Positions 33,401 to 46,500 of a stretch of 64,000 bases of DNA are shown here, in pieces. The notes beneath the pieces are model-generated. The model was not told where the DNA came from. It saw nothing but the letters and a program-made list of their open reading frames with translations, and searched no databases. The DNA is from Strigops habroptila (taxonomy: Eukaryota > Chordata > Aves > Psittaciformes > Psittacidae): positions 25,484,210 through 25,548,209 of the forward strand of contig NC_044301.2 in assembly GCF_004027225.2 (NCBI RefSeq), written 5' to 3'. The translations under genes and the position numbers were made by a program. Each line of letters begins with the position of its first letter. Position 1 is the stretch's first letter.

Positions 33401-36353
33401 TGGTTTTCCTCTTGTTCTTGATGTCTGGCAGTAGTAAGGGGTTGGAAAAGCAGTAAAAGGAAAAAAAAGTAAATTGGCTAATCAGTAGTCAATGTAGAAA
33501 CTATTTTTTATTTAGGTGCCCATTATGGGTATCATTACACTTTTTTTTTTTGTCTTTTTGTCAGAACTATAGTTTCTTGTGATGGTATCAAGCGCTAATA
33601 AAATTTGAGATCAATTCTAATGAGACCTCAGGACACCTCATGAATGCAAAACTGTTCAGTTCTCAAACTTGTTCTTTCTGCAAGCCCCATGCCTCTGTAC
33701 ATTGAAGTTGCTCTATTTTCAAGAACGTTATGGCCAAATTTTCCAGGTGTTCTGTGTTTCGGTTTTTTTAATGTGAAGAGAATTGTGTGGCTTGTACTAG
33801 AAGTATTCAAAAGCATGTGGAAACCTGACTGCAGATATTAAGTGGGTCTCAAGATACAGGTATTGCAGTTGACTGTTACAAATTCCTGGAATCTTACTGG
33901 TAGTAAATCTGTAACTAAGAAATGCAAGCTTTGTGAAAACTATTTTCTTCTTAGTAGATAGACTTAAAAACTGGGGGGAGAGGAGCCACAATTCTTAGCT
34001 TCTGACTTTTTTTTTTTTTTTTTTAGTTGAATACCAAGAGGTAGCTTTTTGCAGATGAATTCTAGGTGGTAGGTTTAACTTTTCAGTGCTTATGTCTATT
34101 GAGCGTTTTCTGTACTCACTTGTGAAATCACTTATGCATTTCTGAACTAATTGTTGTTGTTTTCAGGTGATGCATGACCTTTTAATAATTTCTTATTTTT
34201 TTTTCTGCACTGGTGGTGAACTGTCAGGCTTGGGGCCTTATACGTTGCCTGCAGTTCAGCATATCGTCCACATTTTTACAGAAACTGTTGAAATCGTGTG
34301 ATTCCTTTCACTTATGTGCTTGGCAGCAGTTCCTTCATGGGCATAGCTGTTGTTTTTCCTCTCTACTGAATGTTCTAGCTCTTGCAGTGTCAGTTCCTTC
34401 ATCAGTCATCTGTCTTCCTGGCTCACTCGCTATCTTAACAGCTCTTCTTCTCAGACTAGATGCAAGTCCTAGAGAGTACACCATCAGCTGTTAATTTTTT
34501 ATTCAGAAGCTTTTAAAACAATTGTTGCTGCACACAAATGTCCTATATTTCAATCCTCTCTATTCAGTCCTCATCACTTGCCATTGCTTTCTTCAGCCTC
34601 CTCTTTTTTCTGGGTTCTTTTGCAAATTGTTTGCTTGCCTATCACTTCATTTCTCTCTGAAATTTTTAGAGTAATTTTCTTGAATTTGACAACCTAGCTT
34701 GCTTCTGAATTCTGTGTGGAAAGTCAATGTCTGAATGCAAGGAAAGTCTAATCCAGTTCTGTTGTTTCCCAGTAACTCTATTCTTTAAAATCACTGAATG
34801 AGAGGCATCTAAATACTTTCAAATATTACATAAGTTGGGTAATAACTCCTGAGAAACATAAGATTGATACCTTTTATTAAGAAGGTAGAGAACAACTTCT
34901 TTGTAGCAGTATCGGTATTACAGATAGGATAGATTGTTTTGTAGCTCAGGGGCTGGCATATTCATAAACATCGTAGCCATCTTTTTGATGAAAAGCTCTA
35001 TTTGCTTGCAAGCTAGTCAGGCCTGGATGCAAAATTGCTTTATGAAGCCTCAAGTGTATAGTATCCCCTATTATAGTAGCAGTTTGGTTTATTTTTGTAC
35101 ACTGTACTTGGTTTATAATCTGCATTATAAACCACTACTTGGTGTTAATGTGATTTTCAGGGGTAGAAATTAATCTTTTAATAAAGATAGGAGCATACCA
35201 GACTTTATAACATATGTTGATAAGCCTTTCTTGGACCTTCTGCTCCTTTCCTGGACAAATTCAAATATTGCTTATTGCTAGTGCCAGTTAGTCAGCCAAG
35301 CATCTGTAGCTGGCAGCTGTCCTCATGAAGAAGGCCCCAGGAGATTAAAACTCCTGAGATGCTGATTTTCATGCTGGAGGTTACTGTTTGTCATCTTCTG
35401 AGTGTCTTTCATATATGTTGCTTCTTAATGATAAAGAAAACAGAGCATGCTTAGTAACTAATAATTAGTAAGCTGGATTTTATTTCCCCACTGTACTTAT
35501 GACCTCCAGGGTAAATTTAGACTTGTCACTTAATACTTCCAGTGAGGGACTGTATATGTGAGGAAGGTTTGTTTCCAAATTAAACTGTTGCAACTGAAAC
35601 AGGTCTTCTCCCATTGCGATGCTGCTACTTCGGTAAAGGTGTGTTCATAATAGATTGGTCTGTTCTGGGCTATAAAGTTAAAGCTGTATTACTAGATTGG
35701 TAAACAATTTATGCTAGTATAATAATTTCAGTGGTACAGAAAAGCTTGTAGTCTTACTAAAAGATACACAGTGTCTTTCTGGCATTGCCTAGGCCTTTTT
35801 TGTGCAATCTTTGTGCACAGAAAGTGAAAACAGTCAAGTAAGACAGCAGAAAGGAGGAGAGCGAGAGTGTAAATTGATTTCTCTTCTATTTTACAGCAAG
35901 TCAAGTTCCTGCCCCCAGGATGTGACTTCTAATAGAAAGGCGGCATAGTGCTAGTGTTTGAGGCTGCAAAGTTGACTCCAAAACCCTATTAAGTGAAGTT
36001 TGCAAGCGTAGTCATGACAAGCCTTATGATTACATACGACCATGAGAAGCAGAGGAATTTGAAAAAGTGTCCAGAGGTCTGCAACTGTGGACTAGTAACT
36101 AATAAACTTTTCTCATTAAGTGAAACTGCACATATGTTAAGCTAAAAAGAGCAACTAGTCAAACCCAAGAAAGCTGCGGACAGAAGCTGGTGAGATATAA
36201 TTTATCTTCCCTCATTGTTACTAGGATGTAATCTGTAGCCTCAGCTCAAACTAAGCATTATGCCACTGATATTAAGGAATGTCGTCACTGTTAGGTGAAC
36301 ACACTGCCTATGTTAATTTACTGTGCTGGAAATAGCAAGTAATCTCTCTACAG
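30449..36353. other. Host sequence without a recognisable gene
   Basis: About 5.9 kb, AT-rich, with poly-T runs near 33260-33274 and 34009-34024. A pyrimidine-rich, less AT-rich island at about 31600-32060 contains an inverted CCAAT box (GATTGG at about 31970) and could be a promoter or an unrecognised old LTR. The open frames (for example 34213-34494) are not convincing as genes. Confidence 0.55.
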
Positions 36354-37041
36354 AAGAATCATAGAGTAGTTAGGGTTGGAAAGGACATTAAGATCATCTA
36401 GTTCCAACCCCCCTGCCATAGGCAGGGACACCTTGCACTAAACCATGTGGTCCAAGGCTCTGTCCAACCTGGCCTTGAACACTGCCAGGGATGGAGGATT
36501 CACAACTTCCTTGGGCAACCCATTCCAGTGCCTCACCACCCTCACTGTAAAGAACTTCTTCCTTATATCTAGTCTAAACTTCCCCTGTTTAAGTTTGAAC
36601 CCGTTGCCCTTTGACCTACCACTACAATCCCTGATGAGGAGTCCCTCCCCAGCATCCTTGTAGGCCCCCTTCAGATACTGGAAGGCTGCTATGAGGTCTC
36701 CACGCAGCCTTCTCTTCTCCAGGCTGAACAGCCCCAACTCTCTCAGCCTCTCTTCATACGGGAGGTGCTCGAGCCCTCTTATCATCCTCATGGCCCTCCT
36801 CTGGACTTGCTCCAACAGCTCCATGTCCTTCTTATGTTGAGGACACCAGAACTGTACACAGTACTCCAAGTGAGGTCTCACGAGAGCAGAGTAGAGGGGC
36901 AGGATCACCTCCTTCAACCTGCTGGTCACACTTCTTTTGATGCAGCCCAGGATATGGTTGGCTTTCTGGGCTGCGAGCACACACTGCTGGCTCATGTTCA
37001 GTTTCTCATCAACCAACACCCCCAAGTCCTTCTCCACAGGG
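36354..37041 (-). mobile_element. CR1 LINE, 5'-truncated, with 199-codon C-terminal frame
   Basis: CR1 in minus orientation from its 3' tail (AGAATCATAGAGTAGTTAGG) to the RT C-terminal region. The frame 37037-36438 is open: [46 protein letters not shown] and [13 protein letters not shown]. The catalytic part of RT is not present. The open frame reflects youth of the fragment, not function. Confidence 0.95.
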
Positions 37042-37519
37042 CATAAAACTTTTCACCAGAAAGTGAGTGGAAGTATATTTTAAGAGCATTCAGTCCATGA
37101 TGTCAGGCTTCATCTGTCATAACAGTCTTTCAGGGCAGGAGAGATGGTGTGTAGCGTTGGATTCTTGCCTGCTGATGACACCGCTGAACTTGTCTACTTA
37201 TTGCTGAGCTTGTCTGGTTTCATCGAAGTTCATAGTTTGTTAGGATGACGATCAGAGGGAAGTCGAGTTGAGTTGATGGTGACTGAGGGCAGTTCTGGGA
37301 GATTGCAGCTGCTGCTGCCAGCTTTTCCCATGACTATTCTCTGCTGATGATCATGACAGCACATACCTTTTTTCCAAAGCCTGGAGTGGTGGAGATGGGC
37401 ATCTATCTGATGGGCTATAGAAGTATTATACAGCAGGCAACAGCATACAGTTGAGTTAATTGGCTGTTTTCCCAAAAAATTAAATCCCCTTGAGGTACAC
37501 ACCAGATTTCCCTGTCTTC

Positions 37520-38361
37520 CTACATTACCCACCAAGTATATCCAGGTTCCCGAGTAAAAGCAACCCCACGAGTGGGTTTGCCTTTACCTGAAGCAGGAAT
37601 AACCCAGACTGTCTTCCCTAACAAATTCTTTATGTGCACCACTGGAACTTTATTCCCCTCTACAGTATGTAAAACTTCTGATTGGGCTGGGCCAGCCCTG
37701 TTGGCAGATCTCCTAGTGTTGACCAACCAGGTGGCTTTTAGTAAATGTGCATCCCAGTGTTTGAAAGTCACACCACCCATTGCTCTCAGTGTAGTTTTTA
37801 ACAGCCCATTGGACCATTTGATTTTCCCAGAGGCTGGTGCATGTTAGGGGACGTGATATACCCACTCAATGCCATGCTCTTTGGCCCAAGTGTCTATAAG
37901 GTTGTTCCGGAAATGAGTCCCATTGTCTGACTCAGTTCCTCCTGGGATGCCATGTTTCCCCAAGACTTGTTTCTCAAGGCCCAGGATAGCGTTCTGGGTA
38001 GTGGTGTGGGGCACAGCATATGTTTCCAGCCATCCGGTGGTTGCTTCCACCATGGTAAGCACATAGCGCTTGCCTTGGCGGGTCAGTGGGAGTGTGATAT
38101 AATCAGTCTGCCAGGCCTCCCCATACTTGTACTTCAGCCATCGTCCTCCATACCAGACGCTTTAACCGCTTGGCTTGCTTAAGTGCAGTGTGTTTCACAG
38201 TGGTGAATAACCTGGGCAATAGTGTCCATTGTTAAGTCCACCCCTCGATCACGAGCCCATCTATATGTTGCATCTCTGCCTTGATGGCCTGAGGTGTCAT
38301 GGGCCCACCGGGCTAAAAATAATTCACCCTTATGTTGCCAATCCAAGTCCATCTGAGCCAC
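37520..38361 (-). pseudogene. ERVL-like integrase (copy E, broken)
   Basis: Zinc module at 38361-38179 (HDTSGHQ), where the second Cys position is lost (HHCETH for HECETC). The core (38062-37844) has ESDNGTHFRNN with the second Asp. The third acidic residue is Lys (GKIK), as in copy A. C-terminal domain at 37780-37520 (VVHIKNLLGKTVWVIPA, GYTWWV). At least three frames are needed. Inactive. Confidence 0.9.
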
Positions 38362-40345
38362 TTAAATCTTAGCAGCTTTATCCACTTGCTGGTTGTTCTG
38401 GTGTTCCTCAGTGGCCTGACTCTTGGGTATGTGAGCATCTACGTGGCATACCTTCACCACCAGGTTCTGCACCCAGGCAACGATATCTTGCCACAGTGCA
38501 GCAGCCCAGATGGGTTTACCTCTGCATTGCCAGTTGCTCTGCTTCCATTGCTGCAACCACCCCCACAGGGCATTTGCCACCATCCATGAGTCACTATAGT
38601 GATAAAGTACTGGCCGTTTTTCTCATTCAGCCATGTCCAAGGCCAGCTGGATGGCTTTCACCTCTGAAAAGGGACTCAATTCACTCTCTCCTTCAGCAGT
38701 TTCTGCAACTTGTCCCAGGGGACTCCACACAGCTGCCTTCCATCTCCAATGCTTTCCCACAATACAGCAGGACCCATCAGTAAACAAGGCATATTGCTTC
38801 TCACTCTCTGGCAGTTTGTTATATGGTGGGGCCTCTTCAGCACGCATCACCTCCTCTTCTGGTCATATCCCAAAATCTTTGCCCTCTGGCCAGTCCATGA
38901 TGACTTCCAGAATTCCTGGATGACTGGGACTTCCTATTCGAGCTCGTTGTGTAATTAGTGTGGCCCACATAGTCCATGTAGCATCAGTTGCATGATATGT
39001 AGAGGAGACCCTGCCTTTGAACATCCAGCCCAGCACAGGCAACTGGGGTGCCAGGAGGAGCTGTGCTTCAGTTCCAGTCACTTCTGGAATAGCTCGAACC
39101 CCTTCATAGGCTACCAGTATCTCTTTTTGAGTGAGAATGTAGATGGCCTCCGATTCTCTGTATTCTCAACTCCAAAAGCTGAGGGATTGACTTTGAGTCT
39201 CCCCTGGAGCTTTCTGCCAGAGGCTCCAGGTAGGAACATTATCCCCTGCTGCAGTGTAGAGCACGTTTTTCACATCTGGCCCGGCCCGGACTGGTCCAAG
39301 GGCTACTGCAGGAACTATCTGTCGTTTAATTTGTTCCAAATCGTGTTGTTGCTTAGGGCCCCATTTGAAATCATTCTTCTTCTGGGTCACGTGATAGAGA
39401 GGGCTTACAATCAGACTGTAATTTGGGATGTGCATTCTGCAGAACCTCACAACACCTAAGAAAGCTTGTGTTTCTTTCTTGTTAGTTGGTGGAGACATTG
39501 CTGTTATCTTGTTGATAACATCTGTGGGGATTTGGTGACCTCCATCTTGCCATTTTATTCCCCAAAATTGAATCTCCTGTGCAGGTCCCTTGACCTTACT
39601 CTGTTTTCTGGCAAAACTGGCCTTCAGCAGGATTTGGATTATTTTCCTCCCTTTCTCATAAATTTCTTCCATTGTATCGCCCCCCACGATGATGTCATCA
39701 ATGTATTGCAGGTGTTCTGGAGCTTGTCCCTGTTCCAGTGCAGTCTGGATCAATCCATGGCAGATGGTAGGGCTGTGTTTCCACCCCTGGGGCAGTCAGT
39801 TCCAAGTGTACTGGACGCCCCTCCAAGTAAAAGCAAAATGTGGCCTGCACTCTGCTGTCAAAGGAATTGAGGAAAATGCATTGGCAGTAACAGTTGTGGC
39901 ATCCCACTTGGCTGCCTTTATCTCCAGTTCATATTGAAGTTCTAGCATGCCTAGTACGGCAGCACTCAATGGTGGTGTGACTTCGTTCAGGCCACGATAG
40001 TCTACTGTTAGTCTCCACTCTCCATGAGACTTTGGCACTGGCCATATGGGGTTATTAAAGGGTGAGCGGGTCCTGCTGACCACTCCTTGGCTCTCCAGTC
40101 TACGGATCAGCTTATGGATGGGAATCAGGGAGTCTCAGTTGTTGCGATATTGCCGCCCATGTACTGTTGTGGTCGCAATTGGCACTTGTTGTTCTTCGAC
40201 CTTCAGCAACCCCACAACAGAAGGATCCTCTGAGAGACCAGGCAAGGTGGACAGCTGCTTCATTTCCTCTGTTTCCAAGGCAGCAATATCAAAAGCCCAT
40301 AGGTACGTTTTTGAGTCTCTGAAGTAACTTCTCTTGTGTCAAGGA
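38362..40345 (-). pseudogene. ERVL-like reverse transcriptase and RNase H (copy E, broken)
   Basis: RT pieces at 40083-39796 (SRTRSPFNNPIWPV, ANAFSSIPL, QYTWN) and 39753-39166 (YIDDIIVGGDT, then IKWQDGGHQIPTDVI). Connection region in fragments. RNase H at 38850-38362 (FTDGSCCIVG, VKAIQLALD, NQQVDKAAK). Stops and frameshifts are scattered through it. Confidence 0.9.
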
Positions 40346-40346
40346 T

Positions 40347-40625
40347 TCATGGAGCCCCTGGACCAGTCACAAGAGGGTGCTTTTGCCACTCCTTCGCAGT
40401 CAGGCTGATTTCAGCCTCCAGTACAGACAACTCTTGGGATCCTCCTGTCACTCCAGAAATATAAATGGGTTCCACCCCTTGATACCTTGATGGCATCAGG
40501 GTACACTCTGCACTGATATCTGCTAGAGCCTTATACTTCTGTGGGACTGATGTGCCAGGCCATCTGATCCACACAGTCCAGTAAACCCGATTATCCCTCT
40601 CCTCCACCTGGCTGGAGGCAGGGCC
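40347..40625 (-). pseudogene. ERVL-like protease (copy E, broken)
   Basis: Frame 40607-40347: VYWTVWIRWPGTSVPQKYKA, then ALADISAECTLM, where an aspartic protease would show DTG or DSG. The DIS form is shared with copy D (20.1-21.4 kb). The end, QKHPLVTGPGAP, matches copy D. Retroviral proteases cut Gag and Pol as dimers through this motif, so as written it should be inactive. Confidence 0.82.
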
Positions 40626-42858
40626 CCTCTAATAGTGATCATAAGATTTTCCACTTATGTCTTGTAGAAAGGGATTAGTATTCCTTGTCACAGGAGCTGG
40701 AGTAAAATCAGCTCTTCCACTCCATCTGGGAAACAGCTCACCAGAGACTGGAGCAACAACTTTCTTGGGAGGATCATCCTTGGCAGTTGTTCTCCTCTTC
40801 ATACCCGTTCCTCCAAAACTGAGGTAGGTTTTCCATCCCACTTTCTCATGTCTTCTCCGTGATCCGGCAGGTAAAACCATAGGGTGGCCCGTGGCGTATA
40901 CCTTCTGTATGTTCTCGCTCGAGCAGTAGGGCGCCTTCTGTTAATAGTTGAGATGTGGGTCGGTACACGTGGGGAGCTGCATAGATCGAATAAATCGTCT
41001 CTTAATTGTTTGAACTCCTGGGACAGTTTTTCCACAGCTGAAATGATGGAAGGCGTGAGATTGTCTTTGACCTCTCGGAGTTGACGAGTTATGTCATCCA
41101 CTGTTGGTGGTGCTATGTCATTCTAGGTCATTGATGCCAATGAGTGGGCATATGATGATGGTGCACTCCGTGTAAGTTTCCACGACATGGGTCATGTACA
41201 TTCGACTTCATCTGGATCTAGGGGTGCATTCCCGACATCCGGCCTATGATAGGTTATCTCTAGAATGGCTGATTCCCTCAGGGACTGGATGCCTCTCTCT
41301 ATCGCGGTCCAGTTGGCTGAGCAACTCATAACATTGTCCTTGTAGGGAAACCTTTCCTTCACAGCTGCCAGGAGCCGCCTCCAAAGGCTGAGGGCTCATT
41401 TCTCTTCTGCAATCTCTTTGTCAATTCCTCCTTCCCTAGCAAGTGATCCCAGCTGATTGGCTTCCCTGCTTTCTAATTCATGACTGTCCGCCCCATTGTC
41501 CCAGCATCAGAGCAACCAGGTGACAATGTGCTCCCCTGGAAGACGGGTGAAATCTTTTCGCATATTCCGCAGCTCGGTCGAGGTCCGGGGTCAGGAAGTC
41601 ACCTCTTCTTCTTCCTCTTCCTCTGATTTATGAAGTATTAACTCTTGTTCAGATGCTTTCCCCTGTAGTAAGTGCATTGGGTCTTTACTGCACGGCTTGC
41701 TCTTTGTCCATCTCTTTTGTTTTTCCCCTTGCTTACAGGGGCACCCCATATTGGCACGAATTGGTCATTTGGTTTAGCTGCAGTGTATATCACTGTAGTT
41801 GGAGTGGCCTTAGTGTCTGCCACTAGGGTTGGAGTGGCTGCAGTGTTTATTGTCGGGGTTGGTGCAGCTCTTGTGCTTCTGGGTTGTGTAGCACCAACAC
41901 CTGTGTTGTCTATTGTTGTCAGGGTTTGAGCAGCTGCTGTGCTTTTTACTGGGGTTGGTGTAGCTACTGTGCTTGGAGTTGGAGTAGCTGCATTTTCTGT
42001 TGCTTTGCCATCAGATCTAGAGACATCTTTTTGTCTTTGAAGGTGCTGGATATTGTTGAGCAGGGCTCTGTAGGCCTAGGCCAAGCCCCAGCACGTTGCC
42101 ATGATTTGTCCCTCTCTGGTATAACCAGGATGACAGCACACCTCATTTAAGTGTTTTACTAGGTTTTTCTGGATTTTGCACTTGTTCAGGGGTGAAGTTC
42201 CAAAGCACTGGAGGGGCCCACTGTCCTAGATACTTGCCCATACTATCCCATACACCCTGCCACTCATGACTGTCCAGCCTTGGGAAAAATCTCTTGGTGG
42301 TCCTCCTATATCTTCGTTTAACCCTAGACCAGACTCGAACTCGACACTGCTTAACTTTCAAGATCAGATGAAATAGAGTGTTCCCAGGGTGGGATGGCCA
42401 TGGGTAAAACACACTCTGTATGTGTGACAACATGCTGATCCCCAGCACAATCAGCAGGCAGGTCTCAAGTGTATTCAAAGGCTATCCAAAACCTTTAGAA
42501 TTCTCAAATGCTGTTGTAAATAGCCTGGTGGGGGAGCGGGAGGTGTAAGGGAATGTCTCCTTCTAGGTTGACCCCCCCAAGCAGGAACAAAGGGTATGTA
42601 TTTGCTATAAAATTCCATTATATACCTCCCAAAGTATAGAGGTGATGACCAGGCTGGGACTGCAAGACAGACCAGTTTCATGACCAATGAGTCTATTGTA
42701 TTACAAGTCCTTACCATGAAGTACAGTGAAACAATAACCTTAGCCCAGGCCCCCCAGCTGATAAACACTAAAACAGCAAATAGTGGCTGTAAGTAAGGTA
42801 CAACATGCTGAAACTCTGAGACCAAGCGCAACAACTCTGAGAGCAGATATATCAACAT
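40626..42858 (-). pseudogene. ERVL-like gag with N-terminal membrane-like segment (copy E, broken)
   Basis: Starts at 42858, 95 bases from the primer site. The first frame (127 codons, to 42475) begins MLIYLLSELLRLV and has a long hydrophobic stretch at about residues 20-50 (PLFAVLVFISWGAWAKVIV). The next frame (42478-42143) continues with CLLIVLGISML and the basic RRYRRTTKRFF, HEWQGVWDSMGKYLGQW. A threonine/alanine/proline repeat zone follows at about 42000-41760, then SAVEKLSQEFKQL, STINRRRPTA and MRKWDGKP near 40850. Several frameshifts. Gag identity is inferred from position. Confidence 0.7.
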
Positions 42859-42953
42859 TGTGATGAGTGACTATTAATCTGAAACAATGAATGCTTATCA
42901 CAAGTACAGTTAGACACACTCTGATCAGATCTGTCCTTATCTCAACCTTTCAT

Positions 42954-42971
42954 GCCCCACGTTGGGGGCCA
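42954..42971 (-). promoter_or_regulatory. Primer-binding site, tRNA-Lys(1,2) type (copy E)
   Basis: TGGCCCCCAACGTGGGGC on the minus strand, one base from the tRNA-Lys(1,2) consensus, with an 8-base spacer to the LTR. Confidence 0.92.
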
Positions 42972-42979
42972 CAAAGAAC

Positions 42980-43545
42980 TGTTGTGGTTTGAGCCCAGCT
43001 GGTAACTCAGAACCATGCAGCTCCTCGCTCACTCCCCCCCTTCCTCCTCCCCTCGCTCCCGGAGGGATGGGGAGGAGAATCAAAAGAATTTAACTCCCAT
43101 GGGTTGAGATAAGAACAGTCCAGTAACTAAGGTATAATACAAATCCACTACTGCTTTCACCAATAACAATAATGATAAGGGAAATAACAAGGGGAGAGGA
43201 TGCAATTGCTCACCACCCGCTGACTGATACCCAGCCTGACCCATGTAGTGATCTGGGCCTTCCGGGTAACTCCCCCCAGTTTATATACTTGGCATGATGT
43301 GCTGTGGTATGGAATACCCCTTTGGCTAGTTTGGGTCAGGTGTCCTGCCTCTGCTTCCTCCCAGCTTCCCCTCCTCCCTGGCAGAGCATGAGACTGAGAA
43401 AGTCCTTGGTTGGAGTAAACATTACTTAGCAACAACCTAAAACATTGGTGTTATCAACGTTGTTCCCAGGCTGAAAGTCAAAAACACAGCACTGCACCAG
43501 CTATGAAGAAGGAGAAAAATTACTACTACAGCTCAACCCAGGACA
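42980..43545 (-). repeat. ERVL-like LTR (5' LTR of copy E)
   Basis: 566 bp, minus orientation, from TGTTGTGGTTTGAGCC to CAACCCAGGACA. TATA-like element TATATAAA on the minus strand near 43280-43287. Confidence 0.93.
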
Positions 43546-46500
43546 CTATCTTAAACTGAAGCTAATGGAAATTCTGCCTGTCTCAGAATTTTTAAAGAAT
43601 TTGGTCCTGCATGTTTCACATTGAACTCCAAAGATTCTGTATTTGCAAATTTTGTCAAGTTGTACTGAGGACAAGTAGCAAGAGGTTTAAAAAAAAACCC
43701 CAAAAATCAAAAAACCCAAAATAAACAAACAAAAACACTAAACCAAAACCAAACCAACAAACACAAAAACAGACACAACAAAAAAAACCCACTTTTTTAT
43801 AGCAGCATAAGACAAGTTTCAAAAAAAATGCAAAAAATAAACCTGAAGAATGACAGAAGTTTTGTGCAGTTCTTGTGAACCGGTGCTAGTCCAAGTACAT
43901 CATTTGTGCTAGCTGTAGAATAGCAGGTGAGTGAAGAATACCAACTACATAGTAGTTTTTAACCTGAAACCTAGTAAGCTGGCAGCCAGAGGGAATAATC
44001 TTCACACAGAATAGCACATATGCTGCCCAGGCATCCACTCCCATTGAGGAGACTGGGGTCAGCTCACACACAGAGTGCTTTCTTTCTGTTCTTTAAATAT
44101 ACTTTTTAAACCTCAGACTTGTAGAGCAAGATTCAAGACTGAGAGATTTCTGTCTCCCTTCACTGAGATTTTCTATAATCGTCAAGTTGCTTGCTCCTGC
44201 TTTGGCTTAAGGGGACACTTGCTGCTCACTTCATTAAGGTATGGCACCACTCTGCCTGCTTTTGGAGTAAAAGCTGGGTGACCCTGACAGTGTAGCCATC
44301 AAAGGGCAGTATTTGCATGACTAAGTCAGGAATTGCCAAAAATCTGGTGACTTCCCAGTGGATAAATGCAACCTTATGTGCAGGGCTTGCCCTCTATTCC
44401 ATCTTCTTCCTCTTCTTACCCCCAGCCCAAGCATTAGAAACAAAGTTGAGCAGAACTTAGTCAAGAAGGAAAATGTTGTATTCATTGCATTTCTACGTAG
44501 ATACTGTCCTCAAACTACATGTTTCTTTAACTACTTCTTCAAGACAAAATAAAATGGAAGTGAACACTTCTGCACAAATCTTTGTCAGCATTGTATTGTC
44601 AGCCCAAATTATGGACTGTTCCTTTTTACAACAATGGCACAATCCAACTGTAGTTTAACATTTTCCCAGAATTTACAGTGAGTTTGACCTGTGATACATA
44701 AAAGTACATGATTATATCAATTATGCTTGGAGAGCAGTAACAATTTTCTTCTGTTTACTCTTGAGTGTGGTGGAGAACTGAATACAAATGCTTAAAATCT
44801 ATAGTTAAAGATTCACAAGTTAGGAGCTATACCTTCAAAAAATTACTGAGACTATTACTTGCTACTTGGAGCAAGTCACTGGGGTTGCTCCTTTTAAGTT
44901 AGCAGGCCTTCTCTTGTAGGAGGAAGCCGTTCAGTAACCACTTATTGCATTGTGTGTTTAAATATCTTCTGGAAGGGTAGATTTGGGAGTATCATACTAA
45001 TGATTTAAAGACATTTATGGGGATAAGTAAAATCTAGTTATATTTAATGCCAAGTATTGCTAGAATTCAGGTGGATAACCAGTACTATACAATACATAAA
45101 TTTTATTTTTTCTCCTTTTAGGATTGTAGAAAATACATAGGCCATCTCAACCACAATCCAGGGAACAGAACACCATATTAAAAGAATTTTTTGGTAACAT
45201 AGGGTACTTTGGTGGTTCTTCATAAAGGTGTGTGTCTTGTCACTCTCCCTCATACAGATAGTGGTAAAAAAGCACTAGTCTCTGCTTTTCAATAGCACAC
45301 ATTGATTTTTAACTGTGTTTTTGTACAGATTGTGCTTATAAGGATTTTTTTGATCTTTAAAATAAAAATATCCTTGCTGCATTGCTGTGTAGTGGGATCA
45401 TTACAGTGGCTCTAATTTTAAAAATATTTCCAGGTCAGTGTTTTTTGTGCAAGTCTTTTTGAAAAATAGACTTTTACTTAAGTGTAATGGAAACATTTCC
45501 ATGACTTCAACAGTCTACTATAGAAGTTAAAATAAACATTTCCACAAAGAGATTGCAACTTGAGATTTACTGTGCTGAATGCATGATAACTGGACAGGGA
45601 AAGTTGCAGTGGATCCTACATCAGAAAAATATTGATTGTTTATTGCCTGACCTGACATGTAAGTAGTTAACATAAATGTTCTATTTGCAGTAGCCTTTAG
45701 CATAAACAATGTCAGGGTAACAGAAGTGTCCTTTTAAAAATAGTTTGGGAAGACCAGATTATTGGCTCTATTAAAAACATGCCACACTAGCTTCATTAGC
45801 ACAAAGCAGCTTTGTCCTAACTGACCAGGTAAAAATATGAATGTGGCAGCAGGCATAGAGTCTCAGTTTATGAATTATGGCAATGCAGGGATGTGGTCAG
45901 AGCTTAGCTTTTCTGGTATTTTAGTGGCTTCTCAAGGGCTGTTGCAGGCAGCAGCAACTGAAGATATACAACTGAAATGTCTACAGTGCTCTTCTGGTAT
46001 TAATCTTTTTCATTCCTACTCAAAAATTAGAACCTATTTATGGTTTAACAGTGTCCTTTTAAATTAGAAGCAAACTGCTGCTGTGAGATACTCAGGCTGG
46101 GTTAGGCAGTGTATGCTATGGTTACCATCACTAAACAGAGCTAGGTCAAAATTGTTGACTTGTCACTCTATAGTAATTGTTCTCCGGGAAAAAAATTCAA
46201 TAGCATAGCTTAAATCACGCACAGCTTAAATCACACATAGATGATCACGTGCTCTGAGGCTTCTATGGTGCTGAGACTAAGAGGTAGGGAGGAGCTCTGT
46301 CAGGAAATCTTTTAATTCTACTGGCAGGGGGGAAGCTTGCCTTGCATGCAGTCACGCACAAATTGATTTTAACTTTATAGTAATGCACTATTAACTCAGT
46401 TCCTAAAAGGCTACTTGCGAGAGCCTGATGTTATGCCCCTGCATGTCCAAGGTGCCCATTGGAAGGAGAGATTTTGGATGTGCAATGACTGTGGGATGGT

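Larger units (their letters stand above)
37091..43545 (-). mobile_element. ERVL-like provirus, near complete, 3' LTR missing (copy E)
   Basis: Minus-strand order from right to left: 5' LTR (42980-43545), tRNA-Lys primer site (42954-42971), gag (42858-about 40630), protease, RT, RNase H, integrase (to about 37520) and 3' internal tail. It breaks off at 37091, about 165 bases short of where the 3' LTR would begin. No env frame was seen. It is the best guide to gene order of this family in the window. Confidence 0.9.

Noticed and set aside
38332..39937. Plus-strand open frames across the minus-strand pol of copy E (and the same over copies D and G)
   Set aside because: They are shadows of conserved pol codons on the other strand and recur at each pol copy.
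43687..43800. Possible telomere-like or satellite array
   Set aside because: A- and C-rich low-complexity sequence without a regular unit.
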